Positions 9,136-18,092 are shown, numbered from the stretch's first letter. The stretch: DNA of 64,000 bases from Alistipes sp. Marseille-P5061 (GCF_900290115.1 NZ_LT985750.1:486102-550101); one strand, 5' to 3'. Translations and numbers: made by a program. Notes: generated by a model from the letters alone, not told the origin.

Positions 9136-10683
9136 CTACTTGGCGTAGGAGACGGCGCGCGTTTCGCGGATGACCGTAATCTTGACCTGGCCCGGGTAGG
9201 TCATCTCGTCCTGAATCTTCTTGGCGATGTCGTGCGAGAGGCTCTCAGACTCCTGGTCCGAGAGCTTGTCGGCGCCGACGATGACGCGCAGCTCGCGACC
9301 CGCCTGGATGGCGTAGGTCTTCATCACGCCGGGGTACGACAGCGCGATGTCCTCCATCTCCTTCAGACGCTTGATGTAGCTCTCGACCACTTCGCGGCGG
9401 GCTCCCGGACGGGCTCCCGAGATGGCGTCGCAGACCTGGATGATGGGGGCGATGAGCGAGGTCATCTCAATCTCGTCGTGGTGGGCGCCGATGGCGTTGC
9501 ATACCTCGGGCTTCTCCTTGTACTTCTCGGCCAGCTTCATGCCGATGATTGCGTGGGGCAGTTCGGGCTCGTCGTCGGGCACCTTGCCGATGTCGTGCAG
9601 CAGACCGGCGCGGCGGGCCAGCTTGGGATTGAGGCCCAGTTCGGCAGCCATGATGCCTGCCAGGTTGGCCGTTTCACGGGCGTGCTGGAGCAGGTTCTGG
9701 CCGTAGGACGAACGGTATTTCATCTTGCCAATCATGCGAATCAGCTCGGGATGCAGGCCGTGGATGCCCAGGTCGATGGTCGTGCGCTTGCCCACCTCGA
9801 CAATCTCCTCCTCGATTTGCTTCTGGACCTTGGCCACCACCTCCTCGATACGGGCGGGGTGGATGCGGCCGTCGGTGACCAGCTGGTGGAGCGCCAGACG
9901 GGCAATCTCGCGGCGCACGGGGTCGAAGCCGCTCAGGATGATGGCTTCGGGGGTGTCGTCGACGATAATCTCGATGCCCGTGGCGGCCTCGAGTGCGCGG
10001 ATGTTGCGCCCCTCGCGGCCGATGATGCGGCCCTTGACCTCGTCGCTCTCGATGTTGAAGACCGTGACGGCGTTCTCGATGGCCGTTTCGGTCGCCACGC
10101 GCTGAATCGAGGCGATGATGATGCGCTTGGCCTCCTTCGTGGCGGTGAGCTTCGCCTCTTCGACCGTTTCGTTGATGTAGGCGGCCGCCTCGCTCTTGGC
10201 CTCGGCCTTCATGTTCTCGATGAGGATGTTCTTGGCATCCTCGGAGCTCATGCCCGAAATCTGTTCGAGGCGCACGTTCTGTTCGCGCTTGATTTGTTCG
10301 AGCTCCTCACGCTTGTGGTCGAGGAGCTGGAGCTGGTTCTGCAGCTGCTCCTTGAGGCGGTCGTTCTCGCGGCACTTGTTCTCCGCTTCGCGCTGCTGGT
10401 TCTGCAGGTTGGCCTCGAGCTGCTTGGCCCGCTGCTCGCTCTGGGCGAGCTTCTGGTTGCGCTCGTTTACCTGGCGGTCGTGCTCGCTCTTGAGCTGTAT
10501 GAACTTCTCCTTGGCCTGGAGAATACGCTCCTTCTTGAGCATCTCTCCCTCGGCTTCGGCCTCCTTCACGGCGGCCTCGCAACGTTTCTTTATGGTGTTT
10601 TTCGTTACGAAGTTGGTGATGGCTATGTAGATGCCAACGGCAACGAGGGCGGAGATGCAGGCAGTCAAAATGATGGTTGTCAT
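9136..10683 (-). CDS. rny: Ribonuclease Y
   Basis: 515 aa, the normal size. Order of parts: N-terminal membrane anchor ([18 protein letters not shown]), a charged coiled coil to about residue 200, a KH RNA-binding domain ([19 protein letters not shown]), and an HD hydrolase domain with [10 protein letters not shown] carrying the catalytic HD pair. RNase Y is an endonuclease that starts mRNA decay at the inner membrane. Its start directly follows the 3' end of the 6S RNA gene; no separate -7 element was found between them. Confidence 0.96.
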   Translation of the reverse strand: MTTIILTACISALVAVGIYIAITNFVTKNTIKKRCEAAVKEAEAEGEMLKKERILQAKEKFIQLKSEHDRQVNERNQKLAQSEQRAKQLEANLQNQQREAENKCRENDRLKEQLQNQLQLLDHKREELEQIKREQNVRLEQISGMSSEDAKNILIENMKAEAKSEAAAYINETVEEAKLTATKEAKRIIIASIQRVATETAIENAVTVFNIESDEVKGRIIGREGRNIRALEAATGIEIIVDDTPEAIILSGFDPVRREIARLALHQLVTDGRIHPARIEEVVAKVQKQIEEEIVEVGKRTTIDLGIHGLHPELIRMIGKMKYRSSYGQNLLQHARETANLAGIMAAELGLNPKLARRAGLLHDIGKVPDDEPELPHAIIGMKLAEKYKEKPEVCNAIGAHHDEIEMTSLIAPIIQVCDAISGARPGARREVVESYIKRLKEMEDIALSYPGVMKTYAIQAGRELRVIVGADKLSDQESESLSHDIAKKIQDEMTYPGQVKITVIRETRAVSYAK

Positions 10684-10718
10684 CTCTCTGTGTTTATAAT
10701 TAGGTTAATTGTGGTCAT

Positions 10719-10918
10719 AAAAAAACCGCATAGAGTTCCTTGTCTCGTTTGACGAATCTGCCGATAAGTCAAGTGTGGGGGCTCCGGGAATCGCAATCTT
10801 CCAACGGCATGCCGATGCATGCACCCCGAAGGGTTAAGGCCTGATTTTGAAGCACCGACGAGTTGCCCCAATGTAAAAAGTGTTCAGTTTCGCAAAGCTT
10901 AAGGAATCTATGCGGGTA
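10719..10918 (-). ncRNA. ssrS: 6S RNA (SsrS), about 190-200 nt
   Basis: No ORF fits. Read on the minus strand, the 5' arm (10915-10901) pairs with the 3' arm (10741-10726) over 15 bp with one bulge. A second stem follows after a small internal loop (TTTGCGAA with TTCG-T-CAAA). Then comes an asymmetric bubble of about 18 nt per side, then a distal stem beginning TGGGGC/GCCCC(C)A with terminal hairpins. A run of seven T (10725-10719) ends it. A ~190-nt rod with closing stem, central bubble and terminal stem is the 6S RNA architecture. 6S RNA binds the housekeeping RNA polymerase holoenzyme. In gamma-proteobacteria ssrS also lies beside zapA, as here. Confidence 0.8.
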
Positions 10919-11051
10919 GATTTTCCTCCGAATATGTAAAAGAACGGTTTTCTATCTTGTGTTCGCTTGTCGTCTTGTGTCTTGTCGTCCGGTGGCTCTT
11001 GCCCCTCCGGCCGTTATCTTCAGCTCTTCCTTCCGGCCCCTTTTCGGCTCC

Positions 11052-11155
11052 CTTCCTTGATCCTCTTCCTTGATCCTCTTCCTTGGCCCTCTTCCTTGGT
11101 CCGCTTCCTCGGCCCTTTTCTTCGATTCACTCCCTCGGTCCCTTTCTGTGGTCCG
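11052..11155. repeat. Eight-copy 13-bp minisatellite (consensus CTTCCTTGGTCCT)
   Basis: Eight consecutive 13-nt units with no gaps: the first two are identical (CTTCCTTGATCCT) and later ones diverge progressively (CTTCCTTGGCCCT, CTTCCTTGGTCCG, CTTCCTCGGCCCT and three weaker copies). It is non-coding, lies 27 nt after the zapA stop, and reads purine-rich on the mRNA strand. The 10919-11051 stretch beside it is pyrimidine-rich with no gene seen. Confidence 0.75.
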
Positions 11156-11181
11156 GAGGCTCTTTCGTTGCGGCCCCGGGG

Positions 11182-11487
11182 TCAGCGTTCGGGCTCCAGA
11201 GCGTTGAGGTAGCGGTCGAGCTCGTTGTCGAGCGCCGTCAGCCGCTTGAGGTCTTCATCGCCCACTTCGCGGCTCTGCTTCAGGTCGAGCAGCGCAATGG
11301 CGAACTTGAGCGCCGCCATCCCCAGGTAGTCCTGGTCGGTCCAGCCCTGGAAGTTGTTCTGCTTGATGGAGGCTACGTACTGGTTGACCTCCTTCTCGGC
11401 AAGCCGGTACAACTCCTCCTTCTCGCTCTCGATTTTGAACGAGTAGCTTTTGCCTGCCAGTTTGAGCTTTATTGCCTGCTGTGCCAT
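11182..11487 (-). CDS. zapA: Cell division protein ZapA
   Basis: 101 aa. ZapA promotes bundling of FtsZ filaments at mid-cell. Seen: a short N-terminal beta region (IKLKLAGKSYSFKIESEKEELYRLAEKEVN) and a long C-terminal helix (GMAALKFAIALLDLKQ), the family layout. It starts 3 nt after the stop of an upstream coiled-coil gene, so the two form an operon from the promoter at 11844-11875. 6S RNA and rny follow on the same strand. Confidence 0.88.
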   Translation of the reverse strand: MAQQAIKLKLAGKSYSFKIESEKEELYRLAEKEVNQYVASIKQNNFQGWTDQDYLGMAALKFAIALLDLKQSREVGDEDLKRLTALDNELDRYLNALEPER

Positions 11488-11490
11488 CGG

Positions 11491-11814
11491 TTATTTCGTT
11501 GCCTGCCGCTCTTCGGCGCCCGTTTCGGGTTGTCGGAGCAGGGCGATGCACTTGTCTACCTCCCGCATAAGACGGTTTACGCGTGCCCGCGCCTTCTCTC
11601 TGCCGCCATCCCCTCCGGCCAGACCCTCCGCAAGCTGCGCCCGCGCCAACTCGGCATCGAGCGCGCGGATGCGCTCTTTCAGCGCACGGTTCTCGGCCTT
11701 CAGCGCGTCCCGCTCCGCGGTCAGCTCCCGGTTGAGCCGCACGGCGTCGCGGTGCTCGCCCATGAGCTGTCTGACACGGGCTTCTATGTTTACTATCACG
11801 CTCTTGTCGGCCAT
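11491..11814 (-). CDS. Small coiled-coil protein, probable ZapA/ZapB-type division partner
   Basis: 107 aa. Residues ~5-65 form a heptad-rich coiled coil (VRLNRELTAERDALKAENRA), with a less regular C-terminus. ATG at 11814 is used because the promoter at 11844-11875 lies inside any longer reading. Coupling to zapA (3-nt gap) suggests a division function similar to ZapB (inference from context and shape only). Confidence 0.6.
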   Translation of the reverse strand: MADKSVIVNIEARVRQLMGEHRDAVRLNRELTAERDALKAENRALKERIRALDAELARAQLAEGLAGGDGGREKARARVNRLMREVDKCIALLRQPETGAEERQATK

Positions 11815-11843
11815 GGTCGTCGGAATGGATGACTTTCGCAATT

Positions 11844-11875
11844 CAAAGGTATGCAAAAGAACGGGAAAAAGCAAA
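11844..11875 (-). promoter_or_regulatory. Full Bacteroidetes promoter for the coiled-coil/zapA operon
   Basis: On the minus strand TTTG (11875-11872), 20 nt spacer, TACCTTTG (11851-11844): both elements and the spacing match the phylum consensus exactly. It overlaps the end of rimO. Confidence 0.75.
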
Positions 11876-11879
11876 TTTT

Positions 11880-13178
11880 TTATGCCTCCGCGCGCTCGCC
11901 GTAGAGGTCGTATTCGGCTGCCGAGACGATGCGTACGGGGTAGAAGTGCCCCCGCAGCATGCGGCCCCCGGCGGCCGGAATCAGAATCTCCTGGTCCACC
12001 TCGGGCGAGTCGTACTGCGAGCGTCCGACGTAGTAGTCGCCCTGGCGCGAGTCAATGATGACGCGGCCGGTGCGGCCCACGCGGCGGAGGTTGTTCTCGA
12101 GCGATATTTCGCGCTGGAGCGTCATGATGCGCTCGACGCGCTGCTGCTTGACCTCGTCGGGGACGTCGTCCCTGAGCTCGAGCGCCGAGTAGGTCCCCTC
12201 CTCCTCGGAGTAGGCGAAGACGCCGAGCCGCTCGAAGCGGATGTCGCGCACGAACTGCAGCAGCTCCTCGAAATCCTCCTCCGTCTCGCCGGGGTAGCCC
12301 ACCAGCAGCGTCGTGCGCAGCGCGATGTCGGGAATGCGCGTGCGCAGCCTGCGGATGAGCTCGTAGGCCTCGGCCTTGGTGTGGTGGCGCTTCATGGCCG
12401 TGAGCTGGCGGTCGGAGATGTGCTGGAAGGGGATGTCGAGGTATTTGCAGATTTTCGGCTCGCTGGCCATCACCTCGATGACCTCCTCGGGGAAGCCCGT
12501 GGGGTAGGCGTAGTGGAGCCGTATCCACTCGAGCCCCTCGATGCGGCAGAGTTCGCGGAGCAACTCGGCCAGCCGGCGGCGGCCGTAGAGGTCGATGCCG
12601 TAGTAGGTCGTGTCCTGGGCGATGACCATCAGCTCCTTCACGCCTCCGGCGGCGAGCTTGCGCGCCTCCTCCAGCAGCTGCTCCATCGGCACCGAGACGT
12701 GCGGGCCGCGGATGAGCGGAATGGCGCAGTAGCCGCAGCGCCAGTTGCACCCCTCCGAAATCTTGAGGTAGGCGTAGTGGCGCGGCGTGGTCAGGTGACG
12801 CTCGGTGGCCAGCTCCTCCCCCTCGGGGGCGCCCAGCGCGCGGGCGATGCCCGTCCAGTCGCGGGCGCCGAAGAAGTCGTCGACCTCGGGCAGCTCGGCC
12901 CGCAGCTCGTCGGCGTAGCGCTCCGAGAGGCAGCCGATGACGAAGAGCCGCTCGATTTTGCCCGCCTTCTTGGCCGCCGCCGCACGGAGTATCATGTCGA
13001 CGGACTCCTGCTTGGCGTCGCCGATGAATCCGCAGGTGTTGATGACCACGACCTTGGCGTCGGTCCGGTCGCTGTCGAAGACCACTTCGTAGCCCGCCGC
13101 CTCGAGGCGGGCCATCAGATGTTCGCTGTCCACCGTATTTTTCGAACAGCCGAGCGTGATGACGTTGATTTTGCGCAT
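11880..13178 (-). CDS. rimO: Ribosomal protein S12 methylthiotransferase
   Basis: 432 aa radical-SAM enzyme that methylthiolates an Asp of ribosomal protein S12. N-terminal UPF0004 domain with Cys in TLGCSKNTVDSE, NTCGFIGDAKQES and GCLSERY (ligands of the auxiliary cluster). The radical-SAM motif is EGCNWRCGYCAIPLIRG (CxxxCxxC), and a C-terminal TRAM-like region ends the protein. Start at 13178 (MRKINVITLG); an upstream open stretch is low-complexity and overlaps ftsY, so it is rejected. It follows ftsY by 49 nt and is probably co-transcribed. Confidence 0.95.
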   Translation of the reverse strand: MRKINVITLGCSKNTVDSEHLMARLEAAGYEVVFDSDRTDAKVVVINTCGFIGDAKQESVDMILRAAAAKKAGKIERLFVIGCLSERYADELRAELPEVDDFFGARDWTGIARALGAPEGEELATERHLTTPRHYAYLKISEGCNWRCGYCAIPLIRGPHVSVPMEQLLEEARKLAAGGVKELMVIAQDTTYYGIDLYGRRRLAELLRELCRIEGLEWIRLHYAYPTGFPEEVIEVMASEPKICKYLDIPFQHISDRQLTAMKRHHTKAEAYELIRRLRTRIPDIALRTTLLVGYPGETEEDFEELLQFVRDIRFERLGVFAYSEEEGTYSALELRDDVPDEVKQQRVERIMTLQREISLENNLRRVGRTGRVIIDSRQGDYYVGRSQYDSPEVDQEILIPAAGGRMLRGHFYPVRIVSAAEYDLYGERAEA

Positions 13179-13227
13179 CGTTGTTTCTCTCGTATTGAGG
13201 TTTGCATGCCGGCGTGCCGGCCGGGCG

Positions 13228-14241
13228 CTATTTTGCGGGTGCGCCCTGCTTCCCGTCGCCGAACAGCGCGTCGACGAACTCGCGGCGGTCGAAGATGCGC
13301 AGCTGGTCGATGCCCTCGCCGATGCCGATGTAGCGCACCGGGATGCGGAACTGGTCGCTGATGCCGATGACCACGCCCCCCTTGGCCGTGCCGTCGAGCT
13401 TGGTGATGGCCAGCGAGGTGACCTTCGTCGCCTGGGTGAACTGCTTGGCCTGCTCAAAGGCGTTCTGTCCCGTCGAGCCGTCGAGCACGAGCATCACCTC
13501 GTGCGGCGCGTCGGGGATGACCTTCGACATGACGTTGCGGATTTTCGTCAGCTCGTTCATCAGGCCGATTTTGTTGTGCAGACGGCCCGCCGTGTCGATG
13601 AGCACCACGTCGGCGCCGTTGGCCTTGGCCGACTTGAGCGTATCGAAGGCCACCGAGGCGGGGTCGGAGCCCATCTCCTGGCGAATCATCGTCGCCCCGG
13701 CGCGCTCGGCCCAGACGGCCAGCTGGTCGATGGCCGCGGCGCGGAAGGTGTCCGCCGCGCCGATGTAGACTTTGCGTCCCATGCGGGTGAGCTGGGCGGC
13801 CAGCTTGCCGATGGTGGTGGTCTTGCCCGCGCCGTTGACGCCGACGACCATCACCACGTAGGGCTCGCCCTCGCGCACGTCGAGGCCGAAGTTCTCGGCC
13901 GAGCCCACCGACTGTTCGAGCAGGTCGGCAATCTCCTCGCGCAGAATCTTCTGCAGCTCCGAGGCGTTCATGTATTTGTCGCGCGCCACGCGCTTCTCGA
14001 TGCGGTCGATGATTTTGACGGTCGTCTCCACCCCCACGTCGGAGGTGATGAGCACCTCCTCCAGGTTGTCGAGCACCTCCGAGTCGATGGTCGAGCGTCC
14101 GGCCACGGCGCGCGCCAGCTTCGAAAAGAGGCCCGTCTTGGTCTTCTCGAGTCCGGCGGTGAGCTCCTCGCGCTGCTGTTCAGCCTGCTCGGGAGCGGCT
14201 TCGGCGGACTGTTTCTTCTTGAAAATGTCGAAAAATCCCAT
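13228..14241 (-). CDS. ftsY: Signal recognition particle receptor FtsY
   Basis: 337 aa. FtsY docks the SRP-ribosome complex at the inner membrane. A short acidic N-terminus (EAAPEQAEQQREE) precedes the helical N domain and the G domain: P-loop GVNGAGKTTTIGKL, DTFRAAAIDQL, DTAGRLHN, TKLDGTAKGG. The start MGFFDIFKKK at 14241 is typical of the family. The promoter is at 14259-14290. Confidence 0.96.
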   Translation of the reverse strand: MGFFDIFKKKQSAEAAPEQAEQQREELTAGLEKTKTGLFSKLARAVAGRSTIDSEVLDNLEEVLITSDVGVETTVKIIDRIEKRVARDKYMNASELQKILREEIADLLEQSVGSAENFGLDVREGEPYVVMVVGVNGAGKTTTIGKLAAQLTRMGRKVYIGAADTFRAAAIDQLAVWAERAGATMIRQEMGSDPASVAFDTLKSAKANGADVVLIDTAGRLHNKIGLMNELTKIRNVMSKVIPDAPHEVMLVLDGSTGQNAFEQAKQFTQATKVTSLAITKLDGTAKGGVVIGISDQFRIPVRYIGIGEGIDQLRIFDRREFVDALFGDGKQGAPAK

Positions 14242-14258
14242 TCTGTAGATGTTTTGTG

Positions 14259-14290
14259 CAAAGATAATACCCTGCGCGCGCAAAACCAAA
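14259..14290 (-). promoter_or_regulatory. Promoter of ftsY-rimO
   Basis: Minus strand: TTTG (14290-14287), 20 nt, TATCTTTG (14266-14259), 17 nt before the ftsY ATG. Both elements match. Confidence 0.65.
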
Positions 14291-14363
14291 CAAATGCCGG
14301 TCGAGAGGGCCCGCTTTTTCGGTCGGGAAGGCGGCCCGGGCGGCGAGGTTTGCGAAAAAACGC

Positions 14364-14371
14364 TATCTTTG
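14364..14371 (+). promoter_or_regulatory. -7 element of the secreted proline-rich protein gene
   Basis: TATCTTTG, 23 nt before the ATG at 14395. A TTTG at 14349-14352 is too close to be a standard -33. Confidence 0.5.
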
Positions 14372-14394
14372 TCAGAAACAACCATTCGCAAACG

Positions 14395-15441
14395 ATGAAA
14401 CGTGCACTCATCTGCCTGGTGGCGCTGCTCTTCGGAGGGCTCTCGCTGGCCGGGGCGCAGGACCTGCTGGTCCGTCGCGACGGACAGCGGCTGAAGGTCC
14501 TCGTCACGGAGATTTCACCCGAAACGGTGCGCTACAAGCGCTTCACGAACCCCGACGGTCCGACCTACGTGCTGCCCGTCGGCGAGGTCAGCTACATCGA
14601 ATATCCCAACGGCGAGCGGGATGAATTTGCCCCGACCCCAACTCCGGCTCCGGTTGCTCCGGCTGCCCCGACACCGGACTCTGCCCCGACACCGGACTCC
14701 GCTCCGACGTCCGCCCCGGTCACGGTGCCTGCTCCGGTCCCGGCTCCGATTTCTACACCGGTCGCTCCTGCTACCCCGACTCCGGCTCCCGTTCCGGCTG
14801 CGCCGGCGGATGGCCCGCAGCCGGAGCCGCAGTTGCAACCGGAGCCTCAGCCGCAACCACAGCCGGAGCAGACCTCCGGCGTGCGCACGGTGCGCAGCTA
14901 CCGGCCGAGTGACTACTATGAAGTGGACGGTGTCGTGGGCGTCGTATGCGCCGTGACGGAGGACGGGCTGCACGGTTTGGTGCTCTCGCTCGACGAGCTC
15001 TTCCTGCCGTGGTGCCTGCTGCACAAGGAGCGGCTGCAGACGGTGGGGGCCGATTCGCGCGATGACGGGCGAAAAAACATGGAGGCTGTGGCCCGGGTCA
15101 TCGAACGCGACGGGCTTGCGTGGTCCGACTTCCCGGCCTTCGAGTGGTGCCACCGCAAGGGCGAGGGGTGGTATCTGCCCGCCATCGACGAGCTGCTCAC
15201 CTTGGGGCACAACTACAACGGCGGCTCGCGCATGCGGCTCGACCGCGACGCCCGCGAGCGCTTCAACACCACGCTGCGGGAGCACGGCGGGCGGAAGCTC
15301 GACCGCTCCATCTACTACCTCTCGTCGACCGAGATTGATGCCCGCCGGGTATGGATGAACCATCTGGGGCTCGAACCGCCCTATTTGAACGAAATCCAGA
15401 AGGGTACGAAGTACCTCGTGCGGGCGGTCCACCGCTTCTGA
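14395..15441 (+). CDS. Secreted protein with Pro-rich linker and Lcl/DUF1566-like domain
   Basis: 348 aa. A signal peptide (MKRALICLVALLFGGLSLAGA) opens the protein. Residues ~22-80 resemble a small beta domain often found in Bacteroidetes exported proteins (DLLVRRDGQRLKVLVTEISP). Residues ~82-165 are a low-complexity linker of Pro/Thr/Ala followed by PEPQPQPQ repeats. The C-terminal ~180 residues look like an Lcl/DUF1566 fold: WYLPAIDELLTLGHNYN and YYLSSTEIDARRVWMNHLG are typical positions. The role is unknown; probably envelope-located, with the linker spanning periplasm or surface. Confidence 0.6.
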   Translation: MKRALICLVALLFGGLSLAGAQDLLVRRDGQRLKVLVTEISPETVRYKRFTNPDGPTYVLPVGEVSYIEYPNGERDEFAPTPTPAPVAPAAPTPDSAPTPDSAPTSAPVTVPAPVPAPISTPVAPATPTPAPVPAAPADGPQPEPQLQPEPQPQPQPEQTSGVRTVRSYRPSDYYEVDGVVGVVCAVTEDGLHGLVLSLDELFLPWCLLHKERLQTVGADSRDDGRKNMEAVARVIERDGLAWSDFPAFEWCHRKGEGWYLPAIDELLTLGHNYNGGSRMRLDRDARERFNTTLREHGGRKLDRSIYYLSSTEIDARRVWMNHLGLEPPYLNEIQKGTKYLVRAVHRF

Positions 15442-15475
15442 TGCGGCTGCGGCGGCCTGGTCTGCATGATGCGAC

Positions 15476-15510
15476 GGAGGTCGGCACACCCCGAAGGTGT
15501 GCCGACCTCC
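15476..15510. terminator. Bidirectional terminator between convergent genes
   Basis: 15-bp perfect stem (GGAGGTCGGCACACC and complement) with 5-nt loop, followed by TGTTTTT. Confidence 0.8.
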
Positions 15511-15546
15511 TGTTTTTCAGCGTATCGGTCCTCGACCTGCTTCGAT

Positions 15547-16635
15547 TCAGTTCTGCTCCTCGCGCCGGGCGTATTCCGAGAAGTCGCAGCCGTAGTTCTC
15601 GTGGAGGTAGTCGTCCAGCTCGTCGGCCTTGAGGGCCAGCCCCGTCAGTTCGCGGCCGATGCGCGGCGCCTCGTCCGAGAAGATGTCGGTCAGGTGGACC
15701 CGGTAGGCGATGTAAATCTGGTTCTCCTCGAGCCCCAGCTTGTAGGGGGCCACGTCGGCCGAGAGCAGGTAGGTGAGCACCGGTTCAAGGTCGCGTTTGG
15801 GCAGGATGTTGATGGGCGAGGTGCAGAAGAGGTAGGAGTCCTCGTAGACGAAGAGTCGGATTTCGGAGCTCCCCTTGTGGAAGCGCCACGACTCCTGTCC
15901 GATGCGGGCCAGCACGGGGTCGACCCCCATTGCGGCAATCGCCTTTTCGCAGAACTGCGCCAGGTCGGTGAGCCCCCGCTCGCGGAAGACCCCCTCGGGC
16001 AGCCGCACGCCGCAGCTGGGGCAGTACTCCTCCTCGCCGGCGATGAACTCGTCGCAGCCGGGGCACTGCACTCGGTAGGTCGTCGCGTCGAGTTCGCCCG
16101 TGCGCTCGAGCATCGGGCGGAGGGCATCGACCGGGATGCCGAAGCCCATGTTGTCGGCATCGGTGAGCTTGCTCACCGTGATGGCGATGACCTCGTTGCG
16201 GAGGTTGAGCATCGGGCCGCCGCTGTTGCCGGGGTTGACCGCCGCGTCGGTCTGGATGTAGTGGCTCCCATCCATCAGCTGGTCGGGCGAGGAGATGCTC
16301 CCCTCGGTGAGGGTGAAGGGCATGCCGAAGGGGTAGCCCGCCACGCGGATTTTGTCGCCGATGAGGGGCTCCTCTGTGGCGAGGGTCAGCTCGGGCAGCG
16401 TCGAGAAGTCCCCCTCGGCGGCCAGCAGCGCAATGTCGCGGGCCGGGTTGGCCAGCACGACGTGGGCCCGCCACGCGCGGCGGTCGTTGTCCTGCAGGGC
16501 GACCGTGTGGAACCCCTCGATGACGTGGTAGTTGGTCACGAAGAGGTTGTGGCGCTTCAGGTAGAAGCAGCTTCCCGAACCGCCGGCATGGTTGACCTTC
16601 AGCACGGCGGCATAGAGCGAATTGCGGTCAGTCAT
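15547..16635 (-). CDS. Trypsin-like serine protease with zinc ribbon and YbjN-like C-terminal domain
   Basis: 362 aa, no signal peptide, so cytoplasmic. Residues ~1-175 form a chymotrypsin-fold protease: His in VTNYHVIEG, Asp in NPARDIALLA, Ser in NPGNSGGPM. Residues ~190-215 hold a zinc ribbon, CPGC...CPSC. The last ~135 residues (LAQFCEKAIAAMGVDPVLAR onward) resemble the YbjN/type-III-chaperone-like fold. No PDZ domain is present, unlike DegP. Its ATG overlaps the stop of the upstream 458-aa gene (16632-16635), so the two are translationally coupled. Role unknown; possibly a regulated intracellular protease. Confidence 0.7.
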   Translation of the reverse strand: MTDRNSLYAAVLKVNHAGGSGSCFYLKRHNLFVTNYHVIEGFHTVALQDNDRRAWRAHVVLANPARDIALLAAEGDFSTLPELTLATEEPLIGDKIRVAGYPFGMPFTLTEGSISSPDQLMDGSHYIQTDAAVNPGNSGGPMLNLRNEVIAITVSKLTDADNMGFGIPVDALRPMLERTGELDATTYRVQCPGCDEFIAGEEEYCPSCGVRLPEGVFRERGLTDLAQFCEKAIAAMGVDPVLARIGQESWRFHKGSSEIRLFVYEDSYLFCTSPINILPKRDLEPVLTYLLSADVAPYKLGLEENQIYIAYRVHLTDIFSDEAPRIGRELTGLALKADELDDYLHENYGCDFSEYARREEQN

Positions 16636-18008
16636 CGTTCGGTCTGTTTAGGGTCGGGGCGCTCCGCGGCGCCGGCGGCGTCCGGGGCTTCCGTTCCGTG
16701 GATGCGTTGTTTCATGTAGCGCTCCAGAAAACCGCTCTGGAGCAGGACGCCGGTCATGGCTTCGCGCTGCAGCGGCGTGGGCTCTCCGGCGCCGGCCCCC
16801 GTGTCGGGCGCCTCCGATGCGGACGCCTCGCCCGACGGGGTCGTTTCGCCGGCCGAGGCCTTCGCCGACGGGTCGTCGTCGCCATCCTCCTCTTCGCCGA
16901 AGTCGCCCTCCATGATGCACTCCATGGCGTCGTTGAGCAGCGGCGCGGCCTCCTCGAGCGGCCGCGAGGCGCTTTGGGCAAGCGCCTGCGAGATGACGGC
17001 GTCGACCTGCTCAGGCACGTCGCTGTTGTAGTACATCTCATAGAACTTGTAGACGGTCGAGAGGCAGCAGACGGCGTAATCCTTGCGTTCGAGCGCTTCG
17101 GCGCACCGTGCGGCGCTCTCCGAGAAGGCGTCCTGGATGCTCTTGAGTGTGGCGCGGCTCTTCTCGGGAATGAAGGTCTCGATGCGGTAGAGCCCCTCGG
17201 CGAGCTCCTCGTCGCTCATGGCGCCGAGCGTGCGGGCGAACGAGCAGCCGCGCGAGACCACCTCCGGAAGGGGAATGTCCTCGCGGTCGAGTTCGTGGAT
17301 GGCGCGGTCGAGCTGGTTGAGCAGCTGCCCCTGCGGCCGGGCGAGGTAGCAGATGCGCAGCAGCGTCGTGGCGATGATGTTCCATGCGTAGCCGTAGTTG
17401 CGCTCGTTCTGGAAGGCGGCGGCTTCGCGCAGCCCCTCGTCGCAGGCGGCGCGAATTGCGTCGCAGAGGCGGGCGACCATCTCCGCGTCGTAGCGCTCGA
17501 TGCGGGGCTCGCAGATGCGGCGGGCGTGGAACTTGGTGACGAACTCGTCGTCGTAGCGGTCGCCCGTGTGGCAGATGTCGCGCAGCACGTAGTAGATTTT
17601 GGCGGGGTGGACGAGCGTCATCGGGCACTCGTATTCGAAGTAGAGGCGCTCGCCGCGCAGTACAATCCGCGGCAGGTCCATGCCGCAGATGTTGAGCACG
17701 GCGGCCTGGCGCAGCAGCGGGATGCGCCCCTTCCCGGGCAGTTCGAGGAAGGGGGCCTCGATGCGCAGCCGCCCGCCGTCGGTGCGGATGCGGACCACGA
17801 TGGAGCCGTGGGGAATCTCGAATGCGGTGGCATCGGCGTTGCCGTAGCGCGTGCGCAGCCCCTTGCCGATGAAGTCGAGCAGCGCGAGGAACGAGTCGCG
17901 GTAGCGTTTCTCGTTGAAGGCCTCCAGACTGCGGTCAAAGGCGTCGGGGTCGAGGCGGCTGGCCGTCGAGGGGATGACCGAGGGGGTGAATGTGAGGGTC
18001 TGTTTCAT
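16632..18008 (-). CDS. Unknown 458-aa protein with YbjN-like N-terminal domain and acidic tail
   Basis: Residues ~20-160 look like a YbjN-type sensory/chaperone fold (LLDFIGKGLRTRYGNADATAFEIPHGSIVVR, then EAPFLELPGKGRIPLLRQAAVLN). The middle is helical (EMVARLCDAIRAACDEGLREAAAF). Residues ~375-430 are a disordered acidic Ser/Ala/Glu/Asp tail (FGEEEDGDDDPSAKAS). There is no signal peptide or membrane segment. It is coupled to the protease gene by an ATGA overlap, so the two proteins likely act together; no function can be named. Confidence 0.6.
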   Translation of the reverse strand: MKQTLTFTPSVIPSTASRLDPDAFDRSLEAFNEKRYRDSFLALLDFIGKGLRTRYGNADATAFEIPHGSIVVRIRTDGGRLRIEAPFLELPGKGRIPLLRQAAVLNICGMDLPRIVLRGERLYFEYECPMTLVHPAKIYYVLRDICHTGDRYDDEFVTKFHARRICEPRIERYDAEMVARLCDAIRAACDEGLREAAAFQNERNYGYAWNIIATTLLRICYLARPQGQLLNQLDRAIHELDREDIPLPEVVSRGCSFARTLGAMSDEELAEGLYRIETFIPEKSRATLKSIQDAFSESAARCAEALERKDYAVCCLSTVYKFYEMYYNSDVPEQVDAVISQALAQSASRPLEEAAPLLNDAMECIMEGDFGEEEDGDDDPSAKASAGETTPSGEASASEAPDTGAGAGEPTPLQREAMTGVLLQSGFLERYMKQRIHGTEAPDAAGAAERPDPKQTER

Positions 18009-18042
18009 GGCAGTGTCGTGTGAGCGGACCCCGCTCTTTTCC

Positions 18043-18050
18043 CAAATATA
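18043..18050 (-). promoter_or_regulatory. -7 element of the YbjN-like/protease operon
   Basis: Minus-strand TATATTTG, 34 nt before the ATG at 18008. Confidence 0.5.
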
Positions 18051-18092
18051 GCGATTTTTTGCGAGAAGATGCCGCCCGACCCCCTGAAAAAC

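Noticed and set aside
14640..14870. DNA-level tandem repeat within the secreted protein gene
   Set aside because: Units are irregular; the signal is explained by a Pro/Thr/Ala and PQ-rich linker in an intact reading frame.
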